Assembly: GCF_003583925.1 (NCBI RefSeq)
Contig: NZ_QYCN01000003.1
Span: 1-64,000 of the forward strand
Length of the DNA: 64,000 bases
Direction of reading: 5' to 3'
Origin: Hymenobacter rubripertinctus
Lineage (GTDB): Bacteria > Bacteroidota > Bacteroidia > Cytophagales > Hymenobacteraceae
The notes beneath the pieces were generated by a model. That model ran no database searches, was not told the origin of the DNA, and saw nothing but the letters and a program-made list of their open reading frames with translations. The stretch's first letter is position 1, and the number at the start of each line of letters is the position of its first letter. Below, piece by piece: positions 57,059-64,000 of the stretch. Made by a program: the position numbers and the translations under genes.

Positions 57059-59563
57059 TTACGGTTTGGCTTTGCCGGTGGCTTTCTTGGCCGTGGTGCC
57101 AGCTGCCTTTTTCGCCGGGGCCTTCTTGGCGGCGGGTTTCTTCGCCGGGGCCTTCTTGGCCGCCGTTTTTTTGGCCGGCGTATCTGATTTTTCCGGGGCT
57201 TCGGGAGCAGCTTTCTTGCCGAAGCGGCCCCCACGGGCGGGTTTGTCGGGAGTGGCCTCGGCCAGTTCCAGGCAGCGCTCCAGGGTCAGCTCGGTCGGCT
57301 CCTCACCCTTCGGAATCTTCACGTTCTTCTTGCCCGCCACAATGTAGGGGCCAAAACGGCCGTTGAGCACCTGAATGTCGGCATTCTCGGGGAACGACTT
57401 GATGAGCCGCTCGGCGTCGGCCTTGCGCTTGGCCTCAATCAGCTCAATGCCTTCCTGGGCCGTGATGACGTGCGGATCCTGCTCCTTTTTAAGGGAGTAG
57501 AACTTGCTTTCGTGACGGATATAAGGCCCGAAACGACCCAGCGCGGCGGTCATGTCCTTGTCCTCGAACTGGCCCACGATGCGCGGCAGCTTGAACAGAT
57601 CCAGTGCCTCTTCCAGGGTGATGTTCTCAATGAACTGCCCCTTGCGGAGGCTGGCATACACGGGTTTCTCTTCCTCGGGGGCGCCTTCCAGGGGCTCAAT
57701 CTGCACGTAGGGGCCGTAGCGGCCGAGGCGGGCGGTGAGCTTCTGGCCAGTTTCGGGGTGCAGCCCGATTTCGCGGGTGCTGCCCAGCGTGCTGCGCTCA
57801 ATGTCCTGGCCCAGCTCCACGGTTTTGTGGAAAGGGGCATAGAAGCCGGTCAGCATATCGGTCCAGTTGTCGAGGCCGTCGGCAATGCGGTCGAACTCGT
57901 CTTCTACCTTGGCCGTGAACTGGAAGTCTACGATGGTCGGGAAGTGCTCCACCAGAAAATCGTTCACCACCATGGCTGTATCGGTGGGGAAGAGCTTGGC
58001 TTTTTCGGCCCCGTAGGTTTCGCTTTTGAGCTCGGTTTCTACCTGGCTGCCGTTGAGCGTGAGCACGTAAAAATTGCGCTCTTTGCCCTCCCGGGTGTCT
58101 TTTTCCACGTAGCCGCGCTTCTGAATCGTGCTGATGGTGGGAGCGTAGGTTGAGGGCCGGCCGATGCCCATTTCCTCCAGCTTCTTCACCAGTGATGCTT
58201 CGGTGAAACGGGCCGGTGGCGAGGCGAACCGCTGGGTGGCGCGCAGCAGCTGCAAGGGCAACAGCTGGCCCACACTCAGGGGCGGCAGCCCCCGCGAAAA
58301 CGACGATTCGGCCGCTTCGTCCTGGTCCTCATCGTCGTCGTCCTTGCTTTCGGTATATGCTTTCAGAAAGCCCTCAAACGTGATAACCTCACCACTGGCC
58401 GTGAGCGTTACTCCCGGCTGGGTGCTGATGCCAATGGTAGCCACGGTGCGCTCAACCACCGCATCGGCCATCTGCGAGGCCATGGCCCGCTTGCGGATCA
58501 AATCGTAGAGGCGCTGTTCCTGGGAGTCGGAGCCGGCTTTGAGCAAAGTGAAATCGGTGGGGCGGATGGCCTCGTGGGCCTCCTGGGCCGAGGCCGACTT
58601 GGTTTTGAAGTGGCGGGTGTGGGCGTATTCCGCGCCATAAGCGGCCGTAATAGCGTCCTTGGCGGCGGCAATGGCATCCTCCGACAGGTTCAGCGAGTCG
58701 GTCCGCATGTAGCTGATGCGGCCGGCTTCGTAGAGTTTCTGGGCCACACTCATCGTCTGGGCCACCGAGAAGCCCAGTTTGCGCGAGGCTTCCTGCTGGA
58801 GCGTGGAGGTGGTAAAGGGCGGCGCGGGGCTGCGCTTGCCGGGCTTCTTCTCCAGGTTTCCAATGCGGTAATCGGCCCCTACGCAGCGGGCCAGGAAGGC
58901 TTCGGCCTCTTCGTGGGTCTTGTAGCGGATAGGCAGTTCGGCTTCCAGCACCGCCCCGCGGCCGGCATCGAAGCGGGCTACAATGCGGTAGGCCGAGGTG
59001 GTGGTGAAGCTATTGATTTCCCGCTCCCGCTCCACTACCAGGCGCACGGCCACGCTCTGCACGCGGCCGGCCGAAAGGCCGGCTTTTACTTTTTTCCAGA
59101 GCACCGGGCTCAGCTCGAAACCCACCAGCCGGTCGAGCACGCGCCGGGCCTGCTGGGCGTTTACCAGGTTCAGATCAATTTCCCGGGGGCTTTCGATGGC
59201 CTTGAGAATGGCGCTCTTGGTGATTTCGCGGAACACGATGCGGCGCGTTTTGCCCCCGCCGGTCAGGTTCAGCGTTTCCGACAGGTGCCAGCTGATGGCT
59301 TCGCCCTCGCGGTCATCGTCACTGGCCAGCCACACCACTTCGGCTTCTTTGGCGAGTTTCTTCAGCTGATTGATTATCTCCCGCTTATCGGGCGAAACGA
59401 CGTAAGTAGGCTTGAAACCGTTGGCAACATCAATGGCATTATTATCCTTGGGCAGGTCGCGGACGTGGCCGAATGAGGACCGCACCACGAAGTCCTTGCC
59501 GAGGTAGCCTTCAATGGTTTTGGCCTTGGCAGGTGATTCGACGATGACTAAATTTTTGACCAT
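57059..59563 (-). CDS. topA: DNA topoisomerase I, with Lys/Ala-rich tail
   Basis: A type IA topoisomerase that relaxes negative supercoils by cutting one strand. The toprim domain (VESPAKAKTIEGYLG and ASDDDREGEAI) leads to the active-site Tyr285 in GRISYMRTDSLN. After residue 600 come three DNA-binding repeats with GRYGPYVQ, GRFGPYIRH and GRFGPYIV instead of Cys4 zinc fingers. The last 40 residues are a histone-H1-like AKKAPAKK tail that should bind DNA without sequence specificity. Length 834 aa, normal for Bacteroidota. Confidence 0.95.
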   Translation of the reverse strand: MVKNLVIVESPAKAKTIEGYLGKDFVVRSSFGHVRDLPKDNNAIDVANGFKPTYVVSPDKREIINQLKKLAKEAEVVWLASDDDREGEAISWHLSETLNLTGGGKTRRIVFREITKSAILKAIESPREIDLNLVNAQQARRVLDRLVGFELSPVLWKKVKAGLSAGRVQSVAVRLVVEREREINSFTTTSAYRIVARFDAGRGAVLEAELPIRYKTHEEAEAFLARCVGADYRIGNLEKKPGKRSPAPPFTTSTLQQEASRKLGFSVAQTMSVAQKLYEAGRISYMRTDSLNLSEDAIAAAKDAITAAYGAEYAHTRHFKTKSASAQEAHEAIRPTDFTLLKAGSDSQEQRLYDLIRKRAMASQMADAVVERTVATIGISTQPGVTLTASGEVITFEGFLKAYTESKDDDDEDQDEAAESSFSRGLPPLSVGQLLPLQLLRATQRFASPPARFTEASLVKKLEEMGIGRPSTYAPTISTIQKRGYVEKDTREGKERNFYVLTLNGSQVETELKSETYGAEKAKLFPTDTAMVVNDFLVEHFPTIVDFQFTAKVEDEFDRIADGLDNWTDMLTGFYAPFHKTVELGQDIERSTLGSTREIGLHPETGQKLTARLGRYGPYVQIEPLEGAPEEEKPVYASLRKGQFIENITLEEALDLFKLPRIVGQFEDKDMTAALGRFGPYIRHESKFYSLKKEQDPHVITAQEGIELIEAKRKADAERLIKSFPENADIQVLNGRFGPYIVAGKKNVKIPKGEEPTELTLERCLELAEATPDKPARGGRFGKKAAPEAPEKSDTPAKKTAAKKAPAKKPAAKKAPAKKAAGTTAKKATGKAKP

Positions 59564-59895
59564 AGGGGTGGGGGGACGCTAAGCAGGTTTCAATAGGAAA
59601 CGGGCGGGGCAGCGCAAAAGTTGAATTTTGCCGCAAAGATGCTGGAATAATCCGGCCTTATAACAGCAAGGTTAGCAGATAGTCGGCAAACTCCTCTGCC
59701 AGATAAGAGCAGCAGCTGCCTGCGGACCGGTCAAGCCGTTCATTTCCGGGTAGTTATTCTTTTTTAACAGGATTTGTGCCTGCATAGCGGCCAAATGGGC
59801 AGTTCTGCTACCTTTGTCAGTCCTGGAACTCCACTCCCGGAAGTTCCATTCGTGCACTGCCTTCCCTGCGCGGGCTTCGCCACCCTTACTCGTTT
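59564..59895. other. Divergent spacer between topA and the receptor gene
   Basis: About 330 bases without a gene. It includes the promoter box at 59809-59816 for the plus-strand gene, and a near-match (CATCTTTG, minus strand, near 59634) upstream of topA. Confidence 0.4.
59809..59816 (+). promoter_or_regulatory. TACCTTTG, candidate -7 box for the HAMP-repeat receptor
   Basis: A TAnnTTTG match 80 bases before the ATG at 59896; no clear -33 TTG at the expected distance. Confidence 0.4.
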
Positions 59896-62800
59896 ATGGC
59901 TTCAGCAAAGACGCCCAAAACCACCCGTCCGGCCTCGGCTGCTCCGGTGGCCACCGCCCCCACTGCTTCCGCTTCGACTGCCGCCGCTGCTACCAGCAGT
60001 GCCGCCAGCCCCAGCACTGCTTCGCGCCTCAACCGGGCCAGCGGCAACCACACCCGCAAAAGCGGGACGGTGAATACCGGCCGGGCCAGCACCCAGGATG
60101 CGGATTACATCAACGACCAGCTCAACCGGGTGCTCTATGCCCTCGATGCCTTCAAAAAAGGCGACGTATCGGTGCGGCTGACCAAGCAGAACGACGACAT
60201 CTTCGCCGAAATTGCCGAGGCCTACAACTCCATGGTGGACATGATTGCGGGCGTGGGGGGCGAGGTGTCGCGCATTTCGAAGGTGGCCGGGGTGGAAGGC
60301 AACCTGAAAGCCCGGGCCTCGGGCGAGAATGCCGCCGGTTTCTGGCGCGACATGATCAACAACATCAACGGCCTGGTCGACAGTATTGCCGTGCCGGTGC
60401 TGGAGGTGGGCAAAGTGCTCAAGAATATCAGCAAAGGAAACCTGGACGAAACGTTCCAGATTCCGGTGTCGGGCGACTTCAAGGTGATGGCCGAAACCAT
60501 CAACAAGACCATTGACAACCTCAACCTGTTTGCCGGCGAAGTAACCCGGGTGGCCCAGGAAGTAGGTACGGAGGGCAAGCTGGGCGGGCAGGCGAGTGTG
60601 CCCAACGTGGCCGGTATCTGGAAGGACCTGACCGACAACGTGAACTATATGGCCAGCAACCTGACGAGTCAGGTGCGCGACATTGCCAACGTGGCCACGG
60701 CCGTTGCCAAGGGCGATTTGAGCCAGAAGATTACCGTGGACGTGAAGGGCGAGCTGCTGCAACTCAAGCAGAACCTGAACCAGATGGTGGACTCGCTCAA
60801 CCTGTTTGCCGGCGAAGTAACCCGGGTGGCCCAGGAAGTGGGTACGGAGGGCAAGCTGGGTGGGCAGGCGAGTGTGCCCAACGTGGCCGGTATCTGGAAG
60901 GACCTGACCGACAACGTGAACTACATGGCCAGCAACCTGACGAGCCAGGTGCGCGATATTGCCAACGTGGCTACGGCCGTTGCCAAGGGCGATTTGAGCC
61001 AGAAGATTACCGTGGACGTGAAGGGCGAGCTGCTGCAACTCAAGCAGAACCTGAACCAGATGGTGGACTCGCTCAACCTGTTTGCGGGCGAAGTAACCCG
61101 GGTGGCCCTGGAAGTGGGTACGGAGGGCAAGCTGGGCGGGCAGGCGAGTGTGCCCAACGTGGCCGGCGTGTGGAAGGACCTGACCGACAACGTGAACTAC
61201 ATGGCCAGCAACCTGACGAGTCAGGTGCGCGACATTGCCAACGTGGCTACGGCCGTGGCCAAGGGCGATTTGAGCCAGAAGATTACCGTGGACGTGAAAG
61301 GGGAACTGCTGGATCTGAAGCAGAACCTGAACCAGATGGTGGACTCGCTCAACCTGTTTGCGGGCGAAGTAACCCGCGTGGCGCTGGAAGTGGGTACGGA
61401 GGGCAAGCTGGGCGGGCAGGCGAGTGTGCCCAACGTGGCCGGCGTGTGGAAGGACCTGACCGACAACGTGAACAACATGGCCAGCAACCTGACGAGTCAG
61501 GTGCGCGATATTGCCAGCGTGGCTACGGCCGTTGCCAAGGGCGATTTGAGCCAGAAGATGACCGTGAACGTGAAGGGCGAAATCCTGGAGCTCAAGGACA
61601 TCCTCAACCAGATGGTGGACTCGCTCAACATCTTCGGCGACGAAGTAACCCGGGTGGCCCGCGAAGTGGGTACGGAGGGCCGCCTCGGCGGTCAGGCCTC
61701 GGTACCCCGGGTGGGCGGCACCTGGAAGGAGCTGACCGACAACGTGAACACGATGGCCTCGAACCTGACGAGCCAGGTGCGCGATATTGCCAGTGTGGCT
61801 ACGGCCGTCGCCAAGGGCGACCTGACCCAGAAGATGACGGTGGATGTGAAAGGCGAGATTCTCGACCTCAAAAACATCCTCAACCAGATGGTGGACTCGC
61901 TCAACATCTTCGCCGGCGAAGTAACCCGGGTGGCCCGCGAAGTGGGCACGGAAGGTATTCTGGGCGGCCAGGCCAATGTGCCGAGCGTGTCGGGCACCTG
62001 GAAAGACCTCACGGACAACGTAAACACAATGGCCTCCAACCTGACGAGTCAGGTGCGCGACATTGCTAACGTGGCCACGGCCGTAGCCAAAGGCGACCTG
62101 AGTCAGAAAGTATCCGTTGACGTGAAAGGCGAGCTATTCCAGCTCAAGGAAAACCTCAACCAGATGGTGGACTCGCTCAACACCTTCGGCGACGAAGTAA
62201 CCCGGGTGGCCCGCGAAGTGGGCACCGAAGGCCGCCTCGGCGGCCAGGCCGTGGTACCCAACGTGCGCGGTACCTGGAAGGACCTGACCGACAACGTGAA
62301 CTTCATGGCCGCCTCGCTCACCAGCCAGGTGCGCGACATTGCCAACGTAACCTCCGCCGTAGCCCGCGGCGACCTGAGCCAGAAGGTGTCTGTGGACGTG
62401 AAGGGCGAACTGCTCGACCTCAAGGACAATATCAACCAGATGGTGGACTCGCTCAACGTGTTTGCCGGCGAGGTAACCCGGGTGGCCCAGGAAGTGGGCA
62501 CCGAAGGCCGCCTTGGCGGCCAGGCCAACGTGCCCAACGTGAGCGGGGTGTGGAAGGACCTGACGGATAATGTGAACACGATGGCCGCCAACCTCACCAC
62601 CCAGGTGCGGGGGCTGGTGAAAGTGGTAACCGCCGTTTCGCAGGGCGACCTGACCCAGAAGCTCACCCTTGATGCCCAGGGCGAAGTGGCCGAGCTGGCC
62701 GAAACCATCAACCGGATGGTGGACGACCTCAACCGCCTGGCCGTGGAAGTAAGCCGGGTAGCCAAGGTGGCCGGCGTCGATGGCAAGCTCACCGAGCGGG

Positions 62801-64000
62801 CCACCGTAACCGACGTATCGGGCTCCTGGAAGGAATTGGTGGACACGCTCAACGCCCTCATCGAATCCATTGCCTCGCCGGTGCTCGAAGTGAGCCGGGT
62901 AGTACGGGCCATTTCGGAAGGTGACCTGCAACAGCAGGTGGAAATTGAAACCACCGGCGACATCCGGGCCATGGCCGATGCGCTGAACATCGCCGTCGAC
63001 AACCTCAACGAGCTGCTGGGCGAAATCAACGAGTCGTCGCAGATTGTGGGTGAGTCGTCGGAGGAGATGGTGGTGAAAGGCCAGGAGATGAGCCGGGTAA
63101 CGGTGGACGTGGCCCTGGCCATGCAGCAAATGGCCGAAGGAGCCCAGAATCAGGCCCTCAAGACCGATCAGGCCTTCAAGCTGATTGAGGAAATCATGCA
63201 GGCCACCAAGGAAACCGCCGGCAAGGCCGATGTGGGCATCAAGGCGGCTATCCTGGGCGAACAGACCTCCCAGCTCGGCCTCAAAACGGTGGCCGAAGTA
63301 GTGAAGAACATGGAGGAAATCAGCAGCGCCGCCGCCCAGACCTCCAAAACCATCGAAGTACTGAGCACCCGTTCGGGCGAAATCAGCAAGTCGCTGGGCG
63401 TGATTACCGACATTGCTTCCCAGACCAACCTGCTGGCCCTGAACGCCGCCATTGAGGCCGCCCGGGCCGGGGAAGCTGGTCGGGGTTTCGCGGTAGTAGC
63501 CGAAGAAATCCGCAAACTGGCCGAGGGCTCCCGCAAATCGGCCAGCGAAATTGCTACGCTGGTAGAAGATGTGCGCAAGGACACTACCTCCGCCGCCACC
63601 GCCATCAGCACCATGGAAGGCCGGGTACTGAAAGGCAAGAACGCCACCTTCGAGGCCAGCTCGGCCTTCAAGAACATTGCCACCAGCTCGGGCGAAACCC
63701 TGCGCACCAGCCGCGACATTCTCACGGCCACCGAAATTCAGAAAACGAGTATCGGCGACGTGGTCAAATACGTGGAGGAAGTGGTGGCCATTGCCGAGCA
63801 GACGGCCTCCGGCACCCAGCAGGTAGCCAGCACAGCCAAGCAGCTCTCCACCAGCATGCAGGAGCTGACCACCAGCAGCCAGAACCTGACCAACATTGCC
63901 GACGACCTGCAGCTGGGCCTCTCGGCCTTCCAGCTCATGGAAGACCTCGAACCCGAGCCCGAACCCGAGCCCATCCGCCGCCGCCTGACGCGCCGCGCTA
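59896..64000 (+). CDS. Soluble poly-HAMP methyl-accepting chemotaxis-type protein (cut by window edge)
   Basis: The frame is open from the ATG at 59896 to the right edge (1368 codons). Residues 1-50 are Ala/Thr/Ser low complexity, with no transmembrane helix. HAMP-type sequence starts near 70 ([17 protein letters not shown]). From about 210 to 945 run eight tandem 92-aa units with [34 protein letters not shown] and [12 protein letters not shown], the same unit as in fungal Nik1/Os-1 group III histidine kinases. After two further divergent HAMPs a receptor signalling domain follows, with [21 protein letters not shown] and [16 protein letters not shown]. The last residues are acidic and Pro-rich (EPEPEPEP). 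There is no sensor domain, so it probably senses internal cues or partners. Confidence 0.88.
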   Translation, partial: MASAKTPKTTRPASAAPVATAPTASASTAAAATSSAASPSTASRLNRASGNHTRKSGTVNTGRASTQDADYINDQLNRVLYALDAFKKGDVSVRLTKQNDDIFAEIAEAYNSMVDMIAGVGGEVSRISKVAGVEGNLKARASGENAAGFWRDMINNINGLVDSIAVPVLEVGKVLKNISKGNLDETFQIPVSGDFKVMAETINKTIDNLNLFAGEVTRVAQEVGTEGKLGGQASVPNVAGIWKDLTDNVNYMASNLTSQVRDIANVATAVAKGDLSQKITVDVKGELLQLKQNLNQMVDSLNLFAGEVTRVAQEVGTEGKLGGQASVPNVAGIWKDLTDNVNYMASNLTSQVRDIANVATAVAKGDLSQKITVDVKGELLQLKQNLNQMVDSLNLFAGEVTRVALEVGTEGKLGGQASVPNVAGVWKDLTDNVNYMASNLTSQVRDIANVATAVAKGDLSQKITVDVKGELLDLKQNLNQMVDSLNLFAGEVTRVALEVGTEGKLGGQASVPNVAGVWKDLTDNVNNMASNLTSQVRDIASVATAVAKGDLSQKMTVNVKGEILELKDILNQMVDSLNIFGDEVTRVAREVGTEGRLGGQASVPRVGGTWKELTDNVNTMASNLTSQVRDIASVATAVAKGDLTQKMTVDVKGEILDLKNILNQMVDSLNIFAGEVTRVAREVGTEGILGGQANVPSVSGTWKDLTDNVNTMASNLTSQVRDIANVATAVAKGDLSQKVSVDVKGELFQLKENLNQMVDSLNTFGDEVTRVAREVGTEGRLGGQAVVPNVRGTWKDLTDNVNFMAASLTSQVRDIANVTSAVARGDLSQKVSVDVKGELLDLKDNINQMVDSLNVFAGEVTRVAQEVGTEGRLGGQANVPNVSGVWKDLTDNVNTMAANLTTQVRGLVKVVTAVSQGDLTQKLTLDAQGEVAELAETINRMVDDLNRLAVEVSRVAKVAGVDGKLTERATVTDVSGSWKELVDTLNALIESIASPVLEVSRVVRAISEGDLQQQVEIETTGDIRAMADALNIAVDNLNELLGEINESSQIVGESSEEMVVKGQEMSRVTVDVALAMQQMAEGAQNQALKTDQAFKLIEEIMQATKETAGKADVGIKAAILGEQTSQLGLKTVAEVVKNMEEISSAAAQTSKTIEVLSTRSGEISKSLGVITDIASQTNLLALNAAIEAARAGEAGRGFAVVAEEIRKLAEGSRKSASEIATLVEDVRKDTTSAATAISTMEGRVLKGKNATFEASSAFKNIATSSGETLRTSRDILTATEIQKTSIGDVVKYVEEVVAIAEQTASGTQQVASTAKQLSTSMQELTTSSQNLTNIADDLQLGLSAFQLMEDLEPEPEPEPIRRRLTRRA
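60523..62730 (+). repeat. Eight tandem 276-bp repeats coding for HAMP units
   Basis: Unit starts fall at 60523, 60799, 61075, 61351, 61627, 61903, 62179 and 62455, exactly 276 bases apart (60523 and 60799 begin with the same AACCTGTTTGC). The first three or four units are nearly identical at the DNA level, later ones differ more. The pattern suggests recent copying at the 5' end and room for copy-number change by recombination. Confidence 0.85.

Noticed and set aside
60523..62730. CRISPR-like or satellite array from the regular 276-bp spacing
   Set aside because: The units are in one reading frame and code for HAMP domains; there are no spacers and no cas genes.

Overview
The window looks like chromosomal DNA from a GC-rich member of the Bacteroidota, most likely Hymenobacter or a close relative (Cytophagales). 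This rests on: two giant secreted proteins with a C-terminal type IX secretion (T9SS) sorting domain; a Bacteroidota-type exosortase locus with a short PLDGG-type sorting tail; DUF481, DUF4846 and TerB-type proteins; TAnnTTTG promoter boxes; and many long intergenic inverted repeats. No rRNA, tRNA or CRISPR array was seen. Two islands are clearly AT-rich against this background.

Layout. 1-3060: truncated IS630 transposase, small hypothetical genes and a helix-turn-helix gene. 3061-9115: an AT-rich island bounded by 134-bp direct repeats. It holds a degenerate array of Rhs-type toxin tips with immunity genes, Tae4/Tai4-like amidase-effector/immunity pieces, repeated copies of a broken FG-GAP secreted-protein leader, and a dead IS1-family transposase. 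9369-25588, all minus strand: exosortase and its membrane partner, a short sorting-tail protein, a 2148-aa T9SS adhesin-like protein, a formyltransferase, four tail-collar proteins (one with a twin-arginine signal) and a second T9SS protein with fourteen 47-aa repeats. 25885-36208: core genes (pfkA, TerB, aminotransferase, an ECF sigma/anti-sigma/Spy-like operon, zinc-ribbon protein, DUF481 barrel, MscS, ClC).

36267-40787 is the most striking part. An ssb gene overlaps a tyrosine recombinase gene, which is followed by three AT-rich gene cassettes in the same orientation, separated by ~200-bp repeats that can fold end to end. The first 9-10 bases of each cassette are exactly complementary to the first bases of the repeat that closes that same cassette (9/9, 9/9, 10/10). 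This is the bookkeeping expected of integron cassettes, but the core does not fit GTTRRRY and the recombinase lacks the IntI insertion. Cargo includes a HEPN-type protein and an ankyrin-repeat protein.

40813-64000: a duplicated 3' end of the transketolase gene flanking a RelE-type toxin-antitoxin pair; transketolase halves split by a von Willebrand factor A gene; bcp with an upstream lipocalin frame that reads into it; a membrane protein/histidine kinase/NarL regulator operon; M23 and M48 peptidases; an FAH-family hydrolase; a sirtuin; a DUF4846 protein; topA; and, running off the right edge, a soluble chemoreceptor-like protein with eight tandem 92-aa HAMP repeats.
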